A stretch of 54,984 bases of DNA from an uncultured Muribaculaceae bacterium (GCA_910584365.1 CAJUAF010000018.1:1-54984), one strand, 5' to 3'; positions 36,789 to 45,210 are shown, numbered from the stretch's first letter. The notes: a model not told the origin generated them from the sequence alone. Numbers and translations are program-made.

Positions 36789-38174
36789 ATGAAAGAATTC
36801 CCTTCCGTAAAACATTTTCTGGATGCAGGTTATAACCGATGGCTTTCTGTCAGATGGGTTATAATCCTGGCTTATGTGGAGCTTATTGTCGAGTACCTGA
36901 TTACCCCCGACTGGCTTCTGAGCGCCGACATCCCGTCTTATTTCGCGACCCTCGAAGGGTATCTTGACGGGACATGGAGCGGATACCGTACTCCGGGTTA
37001 TCCGCTGTTTCTGGGGCTGTTCCACTGGATAGGCAATGATGCGGTGGAAAAGTTTCTGATAATCACAGTTCAGAAGACGGTCCATATTATCGCCTGTTTT
37101 TACCTTTTCAGGCTGATGACATTGCTGCGCTTCACCGGAAAGACCTGTTTCCTGGTAACGGTGTTTCTGCTGCTGGTTCCGGGAGTGCTTATGAGTGACT
37201 GGGACGGCTATATGCTGACCGAATCGCTGACCTGCTCTATGTTCGTCTTCTTTGTCTGGACCACCGTCCGGTTTATTTTCGCCCCTTCCGTGCGGCCGGT
37301 TATGTGGAGTGCGTTATGGCTTTTGCTGCTTGTTTTCATAAGGCCGGCAAACCTGTATCTGTTCCCGATGACGGCGTTGTTTTATATCTCCTTCGCCGTT
37401 GTAAACCGGAAGTATCGGCGTTCATCCCTGACAGGCCTGGCGATGGTCGGAGTATGTATGGGGATAACTTATGGCTTTGTCCGTTATACAGATATGCAGA
37501 CCGGAAATGGGCCGTTCAGTTACATTTCCACAATCAATAACATCTGGTTTATCGAAGAGGCGGGTATAAATGATCCGAAGTATATCGATGACCCGGAACG
37601 GAGAGCCGCCTATGCCGATTTTATTAAAGATTGTCCGGATGCTAACGGATGGACGCATTGTACGGCCCTGAAATATAAGGACCCCCACCTTGCCGACACC
37701 CGGAAATTTGTCAGAAAAGCAATTATCTCCGAACCGGAGAAAGTGATGAAATATCTCGGTCGGAGAGTAAAGCCTTTCATGACGTATTATTTTGTACTGG
37801 CCTACTGGCCCTCCGCAATCCGGCCGGTTCTTCCTTATATCCTCCCCCGGACGTGGATCGGTGTGGCGGTTATTTTCATGATAATTCCCTACGGATTTCT
37901 TCAAATACTCCGCGGGCGGAAAAAAGGAGGCTACGCCGGACGTCGGGAAGCAAGAGAGGGTATCATCTATCTTTGGACAGGCGCCTTGTCTGCCGGACTC
38001 TATTTTGTTGTGTTTGTGGGCGCCATGATGGACTGGGGACGTCTGATTTATCCGGTTATGCCTTTTGTGGTAGTCTTCTTCTGTCAGTTGCTCAGGTCGG
38101 CGTCAACTTTGGTACGTGATAAAGTTGCCGTTTTCCGGGGGAAACGGGTTCCGAGCAATAGCCATGAGGTGTAG
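36789..38174 (+). CDS. Polytopic membrane glycosyltransferase (ArnT/PMT-like)
   Basis: A 461-residue protein started at MKEFPSVKHFL; the longer frame overlaps the nuclease gene. About ten membrane helices. An early periplasmic loop has the acidic motif SADIPSYF and the YRTPGYPLFLGLFHW segment typical of GT-C enzymes that use polyprenyl-phosphate sugars. Likely adds a sugar to a lipid, glycan or protein outside the inner membrane; substrate unknown. Its last 91 bases overlap the end of the convergent acyltransferase gene. Confidence 0.7.
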   Translation: MKEFPSVKHFLDAGYNRWLSVRWVIILAYVELIVEYLITPDWLLSADIPSYFATLEGYLDGTWSGYRTPGYPLFLGLFHWIGNDAVEKFLIITVQKTVHIIACFYLFRLMTLLRFTGKTCFLVTVFLLLVPGVLMSDWDGYMLTESLTCSMFVFFVWTTVRFIFAPSVRPVMWSALWLLLLVFIRPANLYLFPMTALFYISFAVVNRKYRRSSLTGLAMVGVCMGITYGFVRYTDMQTGNGPFSYISTINNIWFIEEAGINDPKYIDDPERRAAYADFIKDCPDANGWTHCTALKYKDPHLADTRKFVRKAIISEPEKVMKYLGRRVKPFMTYYFVLAYWPSAIRPVLPYILPRTWIGVAVIFMIIPYGFLQILRGRKKGGYAGRREAREGIIYLWTGALSAGLYFVVFVGAMMDWGRLIYPVMPFVVVFFCQLLRSASTLVRDKVAVFRGKRVPSNSHEV

Positions 38175-39211
38175 CGGTTTTTCTCTGTTATCCGCACAAT
38201 CGCACTGCAAATAAACAGAGTCACTATCGCGATTGCCGGGCTGATGATAAAATCAAAAACAAATGGGGGAAGGAAATCAAAATTGACGTAATGGCCCATA
38301 ATGAATTGTATAAGGATAGTATGGACCGTATATATTCCCAGTGTAAGAGCGCCGATCCTTACCATTGTATCCGTAAATGCGTTTTGAAACCTGTTTGTGG
38401 CGAAAAGTATTTCTGAAAGTGCGATGAAAGCGACAGCCCCGGTTATGCCGACAAGATTTCGGTAACTCATCCAGAATAACACGTCAAGTTTCGTATGGGA
38501 AACATCCATACTGTAATCGCCGAGGAATCTCCGATAAGCATCCCCGTCAAGGAACAGCAGACAGATGAACCACGCGATGGAGCAGAAAACACATAATTGT
38601 TTGCGGTAGGTGTAAAACTTATCGTAATATCTGTAAATAATAATTCCAAGAAGGAAGCAGGGATACATGAATGGCAGATTCAGCACCGGCACGCGCACTA
38701 ACAGCTGACATCCGACGGTTGTGAGCAATGACGCACTCCAGAAATATCTCCGGGGAAGCGTAAGCGGTATCAGGGCGACAAGCCCGCAGGCAAACGCGCT
38801 TTTCAGAAACCAGTATGATTGCCAGAAAAATATTTTTGGCCGCGGAGAGGATAAAAACGCTTCGTCAAGTAATGCGATGACAAGGCAGGTGATGGCAAAC
38901 CATGTCACCCACGGCAACAACAGACGGCGCGTCTTATCGAGGATATTCCTTACAATACTGGATTTTAAGGTCATGGCATAGAAGAATCCGGCCATCGTCA
39001 TGAACAGGGGCATATGAAAGGAATAGATAGTTCGGTAAACCGTCCTGTCAGCTTCGGCACCAGACACCAGGAACTGTTCGACATGGCCCCAGATTACAAG
39101 AAAAATAGCAAACGTCTTAAGCAGGTCCCAGGACCGGAGACGATTGCCGGCGTGAATCCGGGCGTTGGCCACAGTATGATTGGAATATTCGGGAGGAGTC
39201 ATCGTTATCAA
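38084..39211 (-). CDS. Acyltransferase 3 family membrane protein
   Basis: A 375-residue protein with about ten membrane helices and acyltransferase-3 hallmarks: LRSWDLLKTFAIFLVIWGHV at the N-terminus with the conserved His, FHMPLFMTMAGFFYA with the family F-H-M-P-L-F motif, and RRLLLPWVTW. Such enzymes acetylate or otherwise acylate surface polysaccharides. A shorter start (MTPPEYS) is possible. It is convergent with, and overlaps by 91 bases, the glycosyltransferase gene, so both may belong to surface-glycan modification. AT content is slightly higher than neighbours. Confidence 0.85.
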   Translation of the reverse strand: MITMTPPEYSNHTVANARIHAGNRLRSWDLLKTFAIFLVIWGHVEQFLVSGAEADRTVYRTIYSFHMPLFMTMAGFFYAMTLKSSIVRNILDKTRRLLLPWVTWFAITCLVIALLDEAFLSSPRPKIFFWQSYWFLKSAFACGLVALIPLTLPRRYFWSASLLTTVGCQLLVRVPVLNLPFMYPCFLLGIIIYRYYDKFYTYRKQLCVFCSIAWFICLLFLDGDAYRRFLGDYSMDVSHTKLDVLFWMSYRNLVGITGAVAFIALSEILFATNRFQNAFTDTMVRIGALTLGIYTVHTILIQFIMGHYVNFDFLPPFVFDFIISPAIAIVTLFICSAIVRITEKNRYTSWLLLGTRFPRKTATLSRTKVDADLSN

Positions 39212-39380
39212 GGTAAAAAGGATCAGAGGACTGCAAATGTACGAAAAAAATATGGATTTGGGCGGAGGTGAGGGAACATTGCAGGAGGGAATTGGTTATT
39301 ATATATACAGGGCCTGACGGACGAGGGAGCCGGGCGGGCCTCATGGATATTAACAATAACTGATTCAAACCCTGTAAGAT

Positions 39381-39968
39381 ATGGCAACCACAAAATCCAT
39401 TAAGGGAACACAGACCGAGAAAAACCTCGTGATAGCTTATGCTGCCGAGTCGATGGCTTATTCCCGTTACACATTTTATGCCGCCCAGGCCGACAAGGAA
39501 AACTATTTCCCCGTAGGTGAGATTTTCCGCGAGACGGCCAATAATGAACTTCGCCACGCAAAGGTGTTCTTCAAGTTCCTTGAAGGAGGCTCGGTGGAGG
39601 TGAATGTCGCCGTAGATGCCGGTGTCATCGGTGATACCGCCTCGAACCTGGCCACGGCCATGAAGGAGGAGGAAACCGAAGGGGTGGACCTTTATACCAA
39701 TGCCGCAAAGGTGGCCGAGGAGGAGGGTTTCCCCGAAATAGCGTCCCACTTCCGCGCAATCGCTTCAATCGAACAGCACCACCACGACCGTTTCGCCCGT
39801 TATTTGAAGCAGGTACAGGACGGTACGGTATGGAAGCGCGACAAACCCGTCACCTGGCGCTGTCTTGTCTGCGGTTATACGTTTGTCGGCACAGAGCCTC
39901 CCGCCGTATGTCCCGCCTGCGACCATCCGCGCGAACACTATATGGCCATTGATGAAGAGGACGAATAA
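39381..39968 (+). CDS. rbr: Rubrerythrin
   Basis: A 195-residue protein with an N-terminal ferritin-like di-iron domain (E-x-x-x-Y and E-x-x-H ligands in ESMAYSRYTF, ETANNELRHAKVF and SIEQHHHDRF) and a C-terminal rubredoxin-like domain with two Cys pairs (CLVCG and CPACDHP). It reduces hydrogen peroxide with electrons from reduced carriers, a standard oxidative-stress defence in anaerobes. Length typical. Monocistronic, followed by hairpins at 40001-40061 and 40091-40122. Confidence 0.95.
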   Translation: MATTKSIKGTQTEKNLVIAYAAESMAYSRYTFYAAQADKENYFPVGEIFRETANNELRHAKVFFKFLEGGSVEVNVAVDAGVIGDTASNLATAMKEEETEGVDLYTNAAKVAEEEGFPEIASHFRAIASIEQHHHDRFARYLKQVQDGTVWKRDKPVTWRCLVCGYTFVGTEPPAVCPACDHPREHYMAIDEEDE

Positions 39969-40000
39969 CCTCTCCATCAATATAGGATAAGATAAGAAAT

Positions 40001-40061
40001 GCAGGAACTGTATCCTCCAGAACTCCGGACACAACGGACGATGGGGGGATGCGGTTCCTGC
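40001..40061 (+). repeat. Large imperfect hairpin after rubrerythrin
   Basis: GCAGGAAC (40001-40008) pairs perfectly with GTTCCTGC (40054-40061), with ATCC/GGAT inside and a long loop. It may be part of the 3' UTR. Confidence 0.5.
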
Positions 40062-40090
40062 TCGTATATGCCGCCAGGAACCGGCAGGGA

Positions 40091-40122
40091 AACATATCGC
40101 CCGGGACGGGCGCCGATATGTT
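40091..40122 (+). terminator. Probable rubrerythrin terminator
   Basis: AACATATCG/CGATATGTT 9-bp arms enclosing GCCC/GGGC; followed by GCATATTTG. The TonB-receptor promoter starts 6 bases further on. Confidence 0.65.
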
Positions 40123-40127
40123 GCATA

Positions 40128-40159
40128 TTTGTAAAATATATATTTTTTAGTTAACTTTG
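40128..40159 (+). promoter_or_regulatory. Promoter of the TonB receptor gene
   Basis: TTTG (40128-40131), N20, TAACTTTG (40152-40159): exact consensus. It puts the start near 40165, leaving a leader of about 260 nt. Confidence 0.8.
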
Positions 40160-40164
40160 CGGCG

Positions 40165-40427
40165 AAATTTGAGAAAGCCCGGATTATGATGAGCTTTCCA
40201 CTGAATAAAAGGTCAGAAGTCATGTCTGAATATAACTCGGGATTATAAACTGGAGATCCGTCTGTAAGAAATAAGCCTTCAGAATTTTACAGACGGAAAT
40301 CATTAGGATTACAGATGAAGATGCAACTGCCCCCTCATGACAATATCGAGAGATCGGCCAGGGGCAGCATACTGATGGCCTTGATTACACGGACACTTTT
40401 CTAAATTCGAGTCAAAGAAAAAGATAT
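40165..40427 (+). promoter_or_regulatory. Structured 5' leader of the TonB receptor gene
   Basis: About 260 nt untranslated. It holds a 10-bp perfect stem CCGTCTGTAA/TTACAGACGG (40258-40267 with 40287-40296) and a 7-bp stem CTGCCCC/GGGGCAG (40327-40333 with 40361-40367), plus GAAAGC/GCTTTC near the 5' end. I recognised no known riboswitch core (no cobalamin-type signature), but the layout suits ligand- or factor-controlled expression of an outer-membrane importer. Confidence 0.5.
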
Positions 40428-42680
40428 ATGTTTATGAGAAGAAAGATAATCTTTTCCCTTGTTTCTCTTGTTCCGGCTGCCTTAGCTGGCGCCGAGGTAC
40501 CTGATACGCTCAGGAATTATATTTCAATTGACGGCGTGACAGTCTACGCCAACCGTCAGGCGGACCATAAAATGCACATTCCGCAGGCTGTCCACATTAT
40601 CGGGGAGGATAGAATCGCCCAGATAAATGCCCAGACCAGTGCCGATATGCTGTCGGCCGACGGGATGATTACCGTGCAGAAAAGCCAGCAGGGGGGCGGA
40701 AGCCCCGTTATCCGCGGATTCGAGAGTTCGCGTGTACTGCTTGTGGTAGACGGTATCCGGCTCAATAACCTGATTTACCGCGGAGGACACCTCCAGAACG
40801 TCCTCAGCGTCAATCCCTCCATCCTGGAGCGCGCCGAGATTCTTTACGGACCGGCATCGGTGCCCTACGGGTCGGACGCGCTGGGGGGAGTGGTGGCGTT
40901 CAAGACCCGTGATCCCCGTCTTTCCGACAGTTCAAACGTACTTTTTTCGGGAAGCGCCTTTTCCCGTTACGGAAGCGTCAACGATGAATCCACCTGGCAT
41001 CTCGATTTCAATATCGGAGGAGAGAAGTTCGCGTCCTATACCTCCCTTACCTACGGTCGGTTCGGCGATCTCAGAAGCGGGCGCAACGACAATCCTTTCA
41101 TGAAGAAAGATGACAGCTATATCCACCGTCTCTACAAGGTTGAACGCGCCGACGGAAAGGATGTGCTGATTCCGAATACCCGGCTGTGGCATCAGCCCGG
41201 TTCGGGTTATCATCAGTATGACCTTATGCAGAAATTCCTGTTCCGTCCGACTCAGGATGTGTCGCACCTGCTGAATTTCCAGTTCTCCAATACCGGAGAT
41301 GTTCCCCGTTATGACCGTCTGACCGATATGAAAGGTAGTAAACCGAAATTCGCCGAATGGTATTACGGTCCGCAGACGCGCCTCCTGGCGGCCTATACCC
41401 TCGATATGCGCAACAGCCTCGGTGCCGACGAGGCTACGTTCACTCTTGCCTATCAGAATATCAAGGAGAGCCGCAACAACCGCAAGCTCAACGACGTCTG
41501 GCTCGGTACCCGCAAGGAAAACGTCAATATCGTATCGCTGAACACCGACTGGATGAAGGCCATCGGAGATCACAGCATCCACGCCGGTATCGACGGTTCG
41601 CTGCAGTTCCTCAAGTCTACGGCTTACCGCACCGATGTCGACAACGGAGAGCGCAAGAGCCTCGACACGCGCTACCCCGACGGACACAATCATATGCACA
41701 ACATCGACCTCTATGTGTCGCATTTCTGGAACATCACTCCGAAACTGATTTTCAGCGATGGACTCCGGGTGGGGTACTCGCCCCTGAGTTCCACTTTTGT
41801 GAGCGATGAGTTCTTCCCCTTCCTGAGCCGTGAAATCGGTACGGTACATCAGAACAACGCCACTTACAGTCTCTCGGCCGGCATCACCTACAATCCCACC
41901 AATGAGTGGAAGCTGGCCTTCCTGCTTTCGACCGGTTACCGTGTGCCCAACATCGATGATATCGGCAAAGTGTTCGATTCCCAGCCCGGTATGGTCGTAG
42001 TGCCCAATCCGAATATCAAGCCTGAGAAGACCATCAACGCCGACATCAATATCGCCCATCTCAAATCCGACAGACTTCAGTGGGAGATGTCGATGTTCGG
42101 AACATACCTGTTCGATGCGATAGCCCTGGCTCCCGCGACGCTTGGCGGAAAAGAACAGATCGAGTATGACGGGGAGATGAGCGATGTGTTTTCCAACCGC
42201 AACAACCGCCTGGCATACGTGGTCGGGGCAAGCACAAGTCTGAAAGTGCAGATTATCCGCAATCTTTCGGCCAACGCCACCCTCACATATACTTACGGCA
42301 ACATCATCGGACGCCACGGCGAGGAAGATATGCCGATGGATCATATCGCGCCGCTTTACGGTCGCGTAGGGCTGACTTTCGAGAGCAACAACCGCCGGAT
42401 TCTGGTGAAATGCTATTCGCTTTTCAACGGCCACAAGCCTCTGAGCCGTTATAATCTCAACGGAGAGGACAATATCGGCTACGCCACTGTGAAGGGACTC
42501 GACGGCGAAGGATTACCCGCATGGTTCACCCTTAATCTGAAAGCATCCTACCGCCCCAACAGCAACGTGATGCTTCAGGGAGGCATCGAGAATATCCTTG
42601 ATACGGAATACCGCACTTTCGCCTCGGGCATCAATGCGCCCGGCCGGAATTTCTATGCGGCTGTAAGAGTGGAATTCTAA
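40428..42680 (+). CDS. TonB-dependent outer-membrane receptor (hemin/hemoglobin-receptor-like)
   Basis: A 750-residue receptor. Signal peptide 1-22; plug domain about 40-165 with SPVIRGFESSRVLLVVDGIR and ILYGPASVPYGSDALGGVVAF; then a 22-strand barrel ending NAPGRNFYAAVRVEF with terminal Phe. There is no N-terminal carboxypeptidase-like extension, so it is not SusC-type. Closest by plug pattern to the hemoglobin/transferrin receptor group, so heme or a metal chelate is plausible, but the substrate is inference. No SusD or transporter partner nearby. Confidence 0.88.
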   Translation: MFMRRKIIFSLVSLVPAALAGAEVPDTLRNYISIDGVTVYANRQADHKMHIPQAVHIIGEDRIAQINAQTSADMLSADGMITVQKSQQGGGSPVIRGFESSRVLLVVDGIRLNNLIYRGGHLQNVLSVNPSILERAEILYGPASVPYGSDALGGVVAFKTRDPRLSDSSNVLFSGSAFSRYGSVNDESTWHLDFNIGGEKFASYTSLTYGRFGDLRSGRNDNPFMKKDDSYIHRLYKVERADGKDVLIPNTRLWHQPGSGYHQYDLMQKFLFRPTQDVSHLLNFQFSNTGDVPRYDRLTDMKGSKPKFAEWYYGPQTRLLAAYTLDMRNSLGADEATFTLAYQNIKESRNNRKLNDVWLGTRKENVNIVSLNTDWMKAIGDHSIHAGIDGSLQFLKSTAYRTDVDNGERKSLDTRYPDGHNHMHNIDLYVSHFWNITPKLIFSDGLRVGYSPLSSTFVSDEFFPFLSREIGTVHQNNATYSLSAGITYNPTNEWKLAFLLSTGYRVPNIDDIGKVFDSQPGMVVVPNPNIKPEKTINADINIAHLKSDRLQWEMSMFGTYLFDAIALAPATLGGKEQIEYDGEMSDVFSNRNNRLAYVVGASTSLKVQIIRNLSANATLTYTYGNIIGRHGEEDMPMDHIAPLYGRVGLTFESNNRRILVKCYSLFNGHKPLSRYNLNGEDNIGYATVKGLDGEGLPAWFTLNLKASYRPNSNVMLQGGIENILDTEYRTFASGINAPGRNFYAAVRVEF

Positions 42681-42757
42681 CGCTGCAAAGATTCACTCCC
42701 CTTCCGCGCCGCCGGGCGCCCGTCCTTCCAGTATGGAAAATACTATTATACGGCAGT

Positions 42758-43120
42758 TCAGGCCGAAGGGACGGAGCGACTGGCGGCGCGGTCCCTTAGA
42801 ATAGCCGGCATATTGTCTTTAGCCCATATGATAAGGGCGTTGAGATAGGGGAAAAGGGAGACGGCGCGGGAAGTGATGCTGTATTCCACGCGCGGTGGAA
42901 CTTCGGCATAGACCGTGCGCGTTACAAAGCCGTCTTCCTCAAGTGCGCGGAGAGTGTTGGTGAGCATTTTCTGGGAAATGTCCGGAATCGCATGGCGCAG
43001 GGCGTTGAACCGCATGGTGGGATGGTGCTGGAGGGTATATAGAACCAGCAGCGACCATTTGTCGCTCAGGCGGGAGAGGATATTGCGTATCGGGCAATCG
43101 GGATAAACTTCTTTGTTCAT
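42758..43120 (-). CDS. HxlR-family transcriptional regulator
   Basis: A 120-residue winged-helix protein with the HxlR pattern: an N-terminal Cys (CPIRNILSRLSDKWSLLVLY), the MRFNALRHAIPDISQKMLTN helix-turn-helix, LEEDGFVTRTVYAEVPPRVEY wing, and a C-terminal dimer helix. These sense redox-active or electrophilic compounds through the Cys and usually control a neighbouring oxidoreductase; none is adjacent here, so the target is unknown. Own promoter at 43147-43178. Confidence 0.92.
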   Translation of the reverse strand: MNKEVYPDCPIRNILSRLSDKWSLLVLYTLQHHPTMRFNALRHAIPDISQKMLTNTLRALEEDGFVTRTVYAEVPPRVEYSITSRAVSLFPYLNALIIWAKDNMPAILRDRAASRSVPSA

Positions 43121-43146
43121 AATCGTGCGAAATTTACATTACTCTA

Positions 43147-43178
43147 CAAAGGTAACCAATATTCCCGAGGTATGCAAC
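43147..43178 (-). promoter_or_regulatory. Promoter of HxlR gene
   Basis: Minus strand GTTG (43178-43175), N20, TACCTTTG (43154-43147). One mismatch in the -33. Leader about 20 nt. Confidence 0.65.
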
Positions 43179-43180
43179 AG

Positions 43181-43458
43181 CCCGTCTGAACTGTGGTTAA
43201 ATTTAGTTAAATCCTCTTTTATGGCCTTATTGTAACATAGAGGTGGATTAAAAGGGTTAATAAATATAATCATTTTTCTCCACATATGCAAATCTAAAAG
43301 GCATAAAATCAGTGCCGTGACTCATCAATCGTGGGCAAAATCGTGGGCAACAAGTATCCATTCAAAAAATGCCCACGGCGGAATGATGCAATTCTATGAA
43401 ATCATGGCAGTGTTTGAGAAAGAATAATCTCAATTCAACACTAATTTCAGCTTAAATC
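43181..43458. other. AT-rich intergenic stretch at the chromosome/accessory boundary
   Basis: No gene seen. It contains two tandem copies of ATCGTGGGCAA and a nearby inverted TGCCCAC (43330-43378), and one copy of a 16-bp repeat also found at 45080. It may be a degraded integration site. Confidence 0.4.
43325..43340 (+). repeat. 16-bp direct repeat, copy 1
   Basis: TCAATCGTGGGCAAAA, identical to 45080-45095. The two copies bracket the insertion sequence and about 315 bp of other DNA. Could be an attachment-site core or recombination scar. Confidence 0.5.
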
Positions 43459-43534
43459 GAGCGAATTGTGTTAATATATGTTATATTGCGATACTATGCG
43501 ACTTGCAATATATAACAAATATTAATATTCGCTC
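43459..43534 (+). repeat. Strong nested inverted repeat, terminator-like
   Basis: GAGCGAAT/ATTCGCTC outer arms (8 bp), TTAATAT/ATATTAA, then GTTATATTGC with GCAATATATAAC (one 2-base bulge) around a 15-base loop. On the plus strand it is followed by CAATTTTC, which is exactly the target-site duplication of the adjacent insertion sequence. Confidence 0.7.
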
Positions 43535-43541
43535 AATTTTC
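43534..43541 (+). repeat. Target-site duplication, left copy
   Basis: CAATTTTC directly outside the left terminal inverted repeat; identical copy at 44966-44973. Eight bases, the size usual for ISL3-type elements. Confidence 0.9.
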
Positions 43542-43598
43542 GGCACAAGCCGAAATTACGGTGCATATGTTAAAACGATAAGTTGGAAGTGTTAAAGT

Positions 43599-44525
43599 TT
43601 AGGCGTATAGCTTGACGAGTCGGAAGATGAAGAAATCGCGGTCGCGGACTCCGCGCATCTGCGAGCGGAAGATCTTCACTTTGGAGTTGAATGCTTCGGC
43701 CGAGGCGTTGGTGGCTCGCCGACGGAAATAGTTGAGGATAGTCGGGGCGTGGTTTTTGAATGTCTTGATCACAGAACGGAAGTTGTTGTTGCCCAATGCC
43801 ATTACTTTTTCATACCACCGGTTCATTTTCCCCATGGCTTCTGTCGGAGAAATTTTGGAGTTGAATATGCGGCGCAGTTCCATAGCCAGGTGGTATGCGG
43901 CTTTCAGTATGGGATAGTGCTTGAACAGGATGTTTGCGCGATGACGCTGTATGTCAGTCCATTTATTCTGCGCCATCATAAGCGTGTGCTTGCTGCGGGC
44001 GAGTATCTGCCGCATGGTCTCGCCGTTTGAATATGTCACCGGCGGAATGGATTTGTCACGGTTGTTTTCCCGGGCGATGAGCTGGCGGCGTATGTCTATG
44101 CGTATCTCATCAACAGCCTCATTGTAAATCTGCTGCACATGGAAGCGGTCGTTGACAACGTGGGCGTTGTAGAAAACCTCGGCGGCAATGAGCATCATCG
44201 AGGGCGACAGATCACACGTCATTTCTTTCACCCGGCGTCTGACCGATTTTCCCATTGCTCCGATGAGAAGCGGGATTATCTCATCGCTTTTTGTGCCGGG
44301 AATGGCTGCCGCCAGTGTTCCACGGCCACCGTGACCGTCCTTGTTGGTCAGGAAAGTCCATACCTCGCCGTTGCTCAGACAGGTCTCGTCGAGGCTCATG
44401 TACGGGCCGATATTGGCGGCGTTGAAGTAAAACCCGCAACCGAGTTCGCTCTCGCACCACTGGACATAACCGCTCAGTTTATTGCGATACAGTTCGGCAA
44501 AATATTTGCCGTTTACGCAGTACAT
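43599..44525 (-). CDS. ISL3/ISAon1-family transposase, catalytic part
   Basis: A 308-residue transposase domain with RNase H-like core: first catalytic Asp in NIGPYMSLDETCLSN (family motif S-x-D-E-T), second in EMTCDLSPSMMLIA, and NDRFHVQQIYNEAVDE, with a late Glu in NASAEAFNSKVK. It cuts and joins the element ends. The same frame stays open upstream of the ATG with conserved-looking residues (ALSIKHIAQ) but has no ATG or GTG until 44525. Expression may therefore need an unusual start or a +1 shift from the upstream frame, which ends at 44560. Confidence 0.88.
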   Translation of the reverse strand: MYCVNGKYFAELYRNKLSGYVQWCESELGCGFYFNAANIGPYMSLDETCLSNGEVWTFLTNKDGHGGRGTLAAAIPGTKSDEIIPLLIGAMGKSVRRRVKEMTCDLSPSMMLIAAEVFYNAHVVNDRFHVQQIYNEAVDEIRIDIRRQLIARENNRDKSIPPVTYSNGETMRQILARSKHTLMMAQNKWTDIQRHRANILFKHYPILKAAYHLAMELRRIFNSKISPTEAMGKMNRWYEKVMALGNNNFRSVIKTFKNHAPTILNYFRRRATNASAEAFNSKVKIFRSQMRGVRDRDFFIFRLVKLYA

Positions 44526-44559
44526 CTGAGCTATGTGCTTAATCGACAGTGCAGTCGTC

Positions 44560-44910
44560 TCAACCTTCGTCTTTTAAAAAAGCCACGAACTCGGCGCTGA
44601 GTCGTGACCCTTCCTCGTTGGGAAGCTCAAGGTTGTAGGAGAATATCTCGTTTGTCTTCTTGTCCCACCATTTGTTCTTGCGCATGTGCAGGTATACAGG
44701 ACGCCCACGCATGGGATAATCCTGAACGGTGACATACTCCGTGTAGCCTCTCGCTACTATGTTGGGATTACGGAAATCCTCATCGGAAAGTTTTTTCTTC
44801 TCGTCAAGCCATATGTCATAGGCTTGGTCGGTTCGCTCGAACCGAACCATCTCAAACAGTTCGTCCATTCCTTCGGGAAGGCACATCCATATTGCATCTG
44901 CAGTTTTCAT
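44560..44910 (-). CDS. ISAon1-family transposase N-terminal-region protein
   Basis: A 116-residue protein of the kind found as the first frame of ISAon1-like elements (MKTADAIWMCLPEGMDELFE at the start, and VQDYPMRGRPVYLHMRKNKW, WWDKKTNEIFSY). It probably forms the DNA-binding part of the transposase. Its end contains the codons TTT TTA AAA, a shift-prone run, but the catalytic frame is +1, not -1, relative to it. Coding lies wholly inside the terminal repeats. Confidence 0.82.
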   Translation of the reverse strand: MKTADAIWMCLPEGMDELFEMVRFERTDQAYDIWLDEKKKLSDEDFRNPNIVARGYTEYVTVQDYPMRGRPVYLHMRKNKWWDKKTNEIFSYNLELPNEEGSRLSAEFVAFLKDEG

Positions 44911-44965
44911 CCTGCAAATTTAACATTTTTCCAAAAATCCATGCACCGTAATTTCGGCTTGTGCC

Positions 44966-44973
44966 CAATTTTC
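44966..44973 (+). repeat. Target-site duplication, right copy
   Basis: CAATTTTC, directly outside the right terminal inverted repeat. Confidence 0.9.
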
Positions 44974-45079
44974 GCGAAATCTGAGGCTTCTGATGGCTAT
45001 TTTAGGTTCAGAACCCCATCATAAATGCGGGAATTCATCTCTAAAGTTCTAATGCAGCGAGAGTAAGGTATCGGGATTT

Positions 45080-45095
45080 TCAATCGTGGGCAAAA
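45080..45095 (+). repeat. 16-bp direct repeat, copy 2
   Basis: TCAATCGTGGGCAAAA, as at 43325-43340. Followed by repeated GCACACG motifs. Confidence 0.5.
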
Positions 45096-45176
45096 CTGCA
45101 CACGATTGGTCTTGCACACGAATTGCACACGGCAGAGCCGCACAGGGCGCACTCAGATGCCGTTTGGACATAAAGA

Positions 45177-45210
45177 AAAAACACTGCTACTGAACCAGTT
45201 GCAGTGTTTT
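45177..45210 (-). terminator. Strong terminator of a minus-strand small RNA candidate
   Basis: AAAACACTGC-T-ACTG, AAC loop, CAGT-T-GCAGTGTTTT: 14 pairs with one T-T mismatch. On the minus strand it is followed by TTCTTTAT after a T-rich arm. Confidence 0.8.

Larger units (their letters stand above)
43542..44965 (-). mobile_element. Complete ISL3-type (ISAon1-like) insertion sequence, 1424 bp
   Basis: Ends are 25-bp perfect inverted repeats (43542-43566 and 44941-44965; outer tip GGCACAAGCC) flanked by 8-bp duplications CAATTTTC. It carries two minus-strand frames: an N-terminal-region protein (44560-44910) and the DDE transposase (43599-44525). Perfect ends and perfect target duplication point to a recent, possibly active insertion. 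The site lies next to a terminator-like palindrome. Confidence 0.92.
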
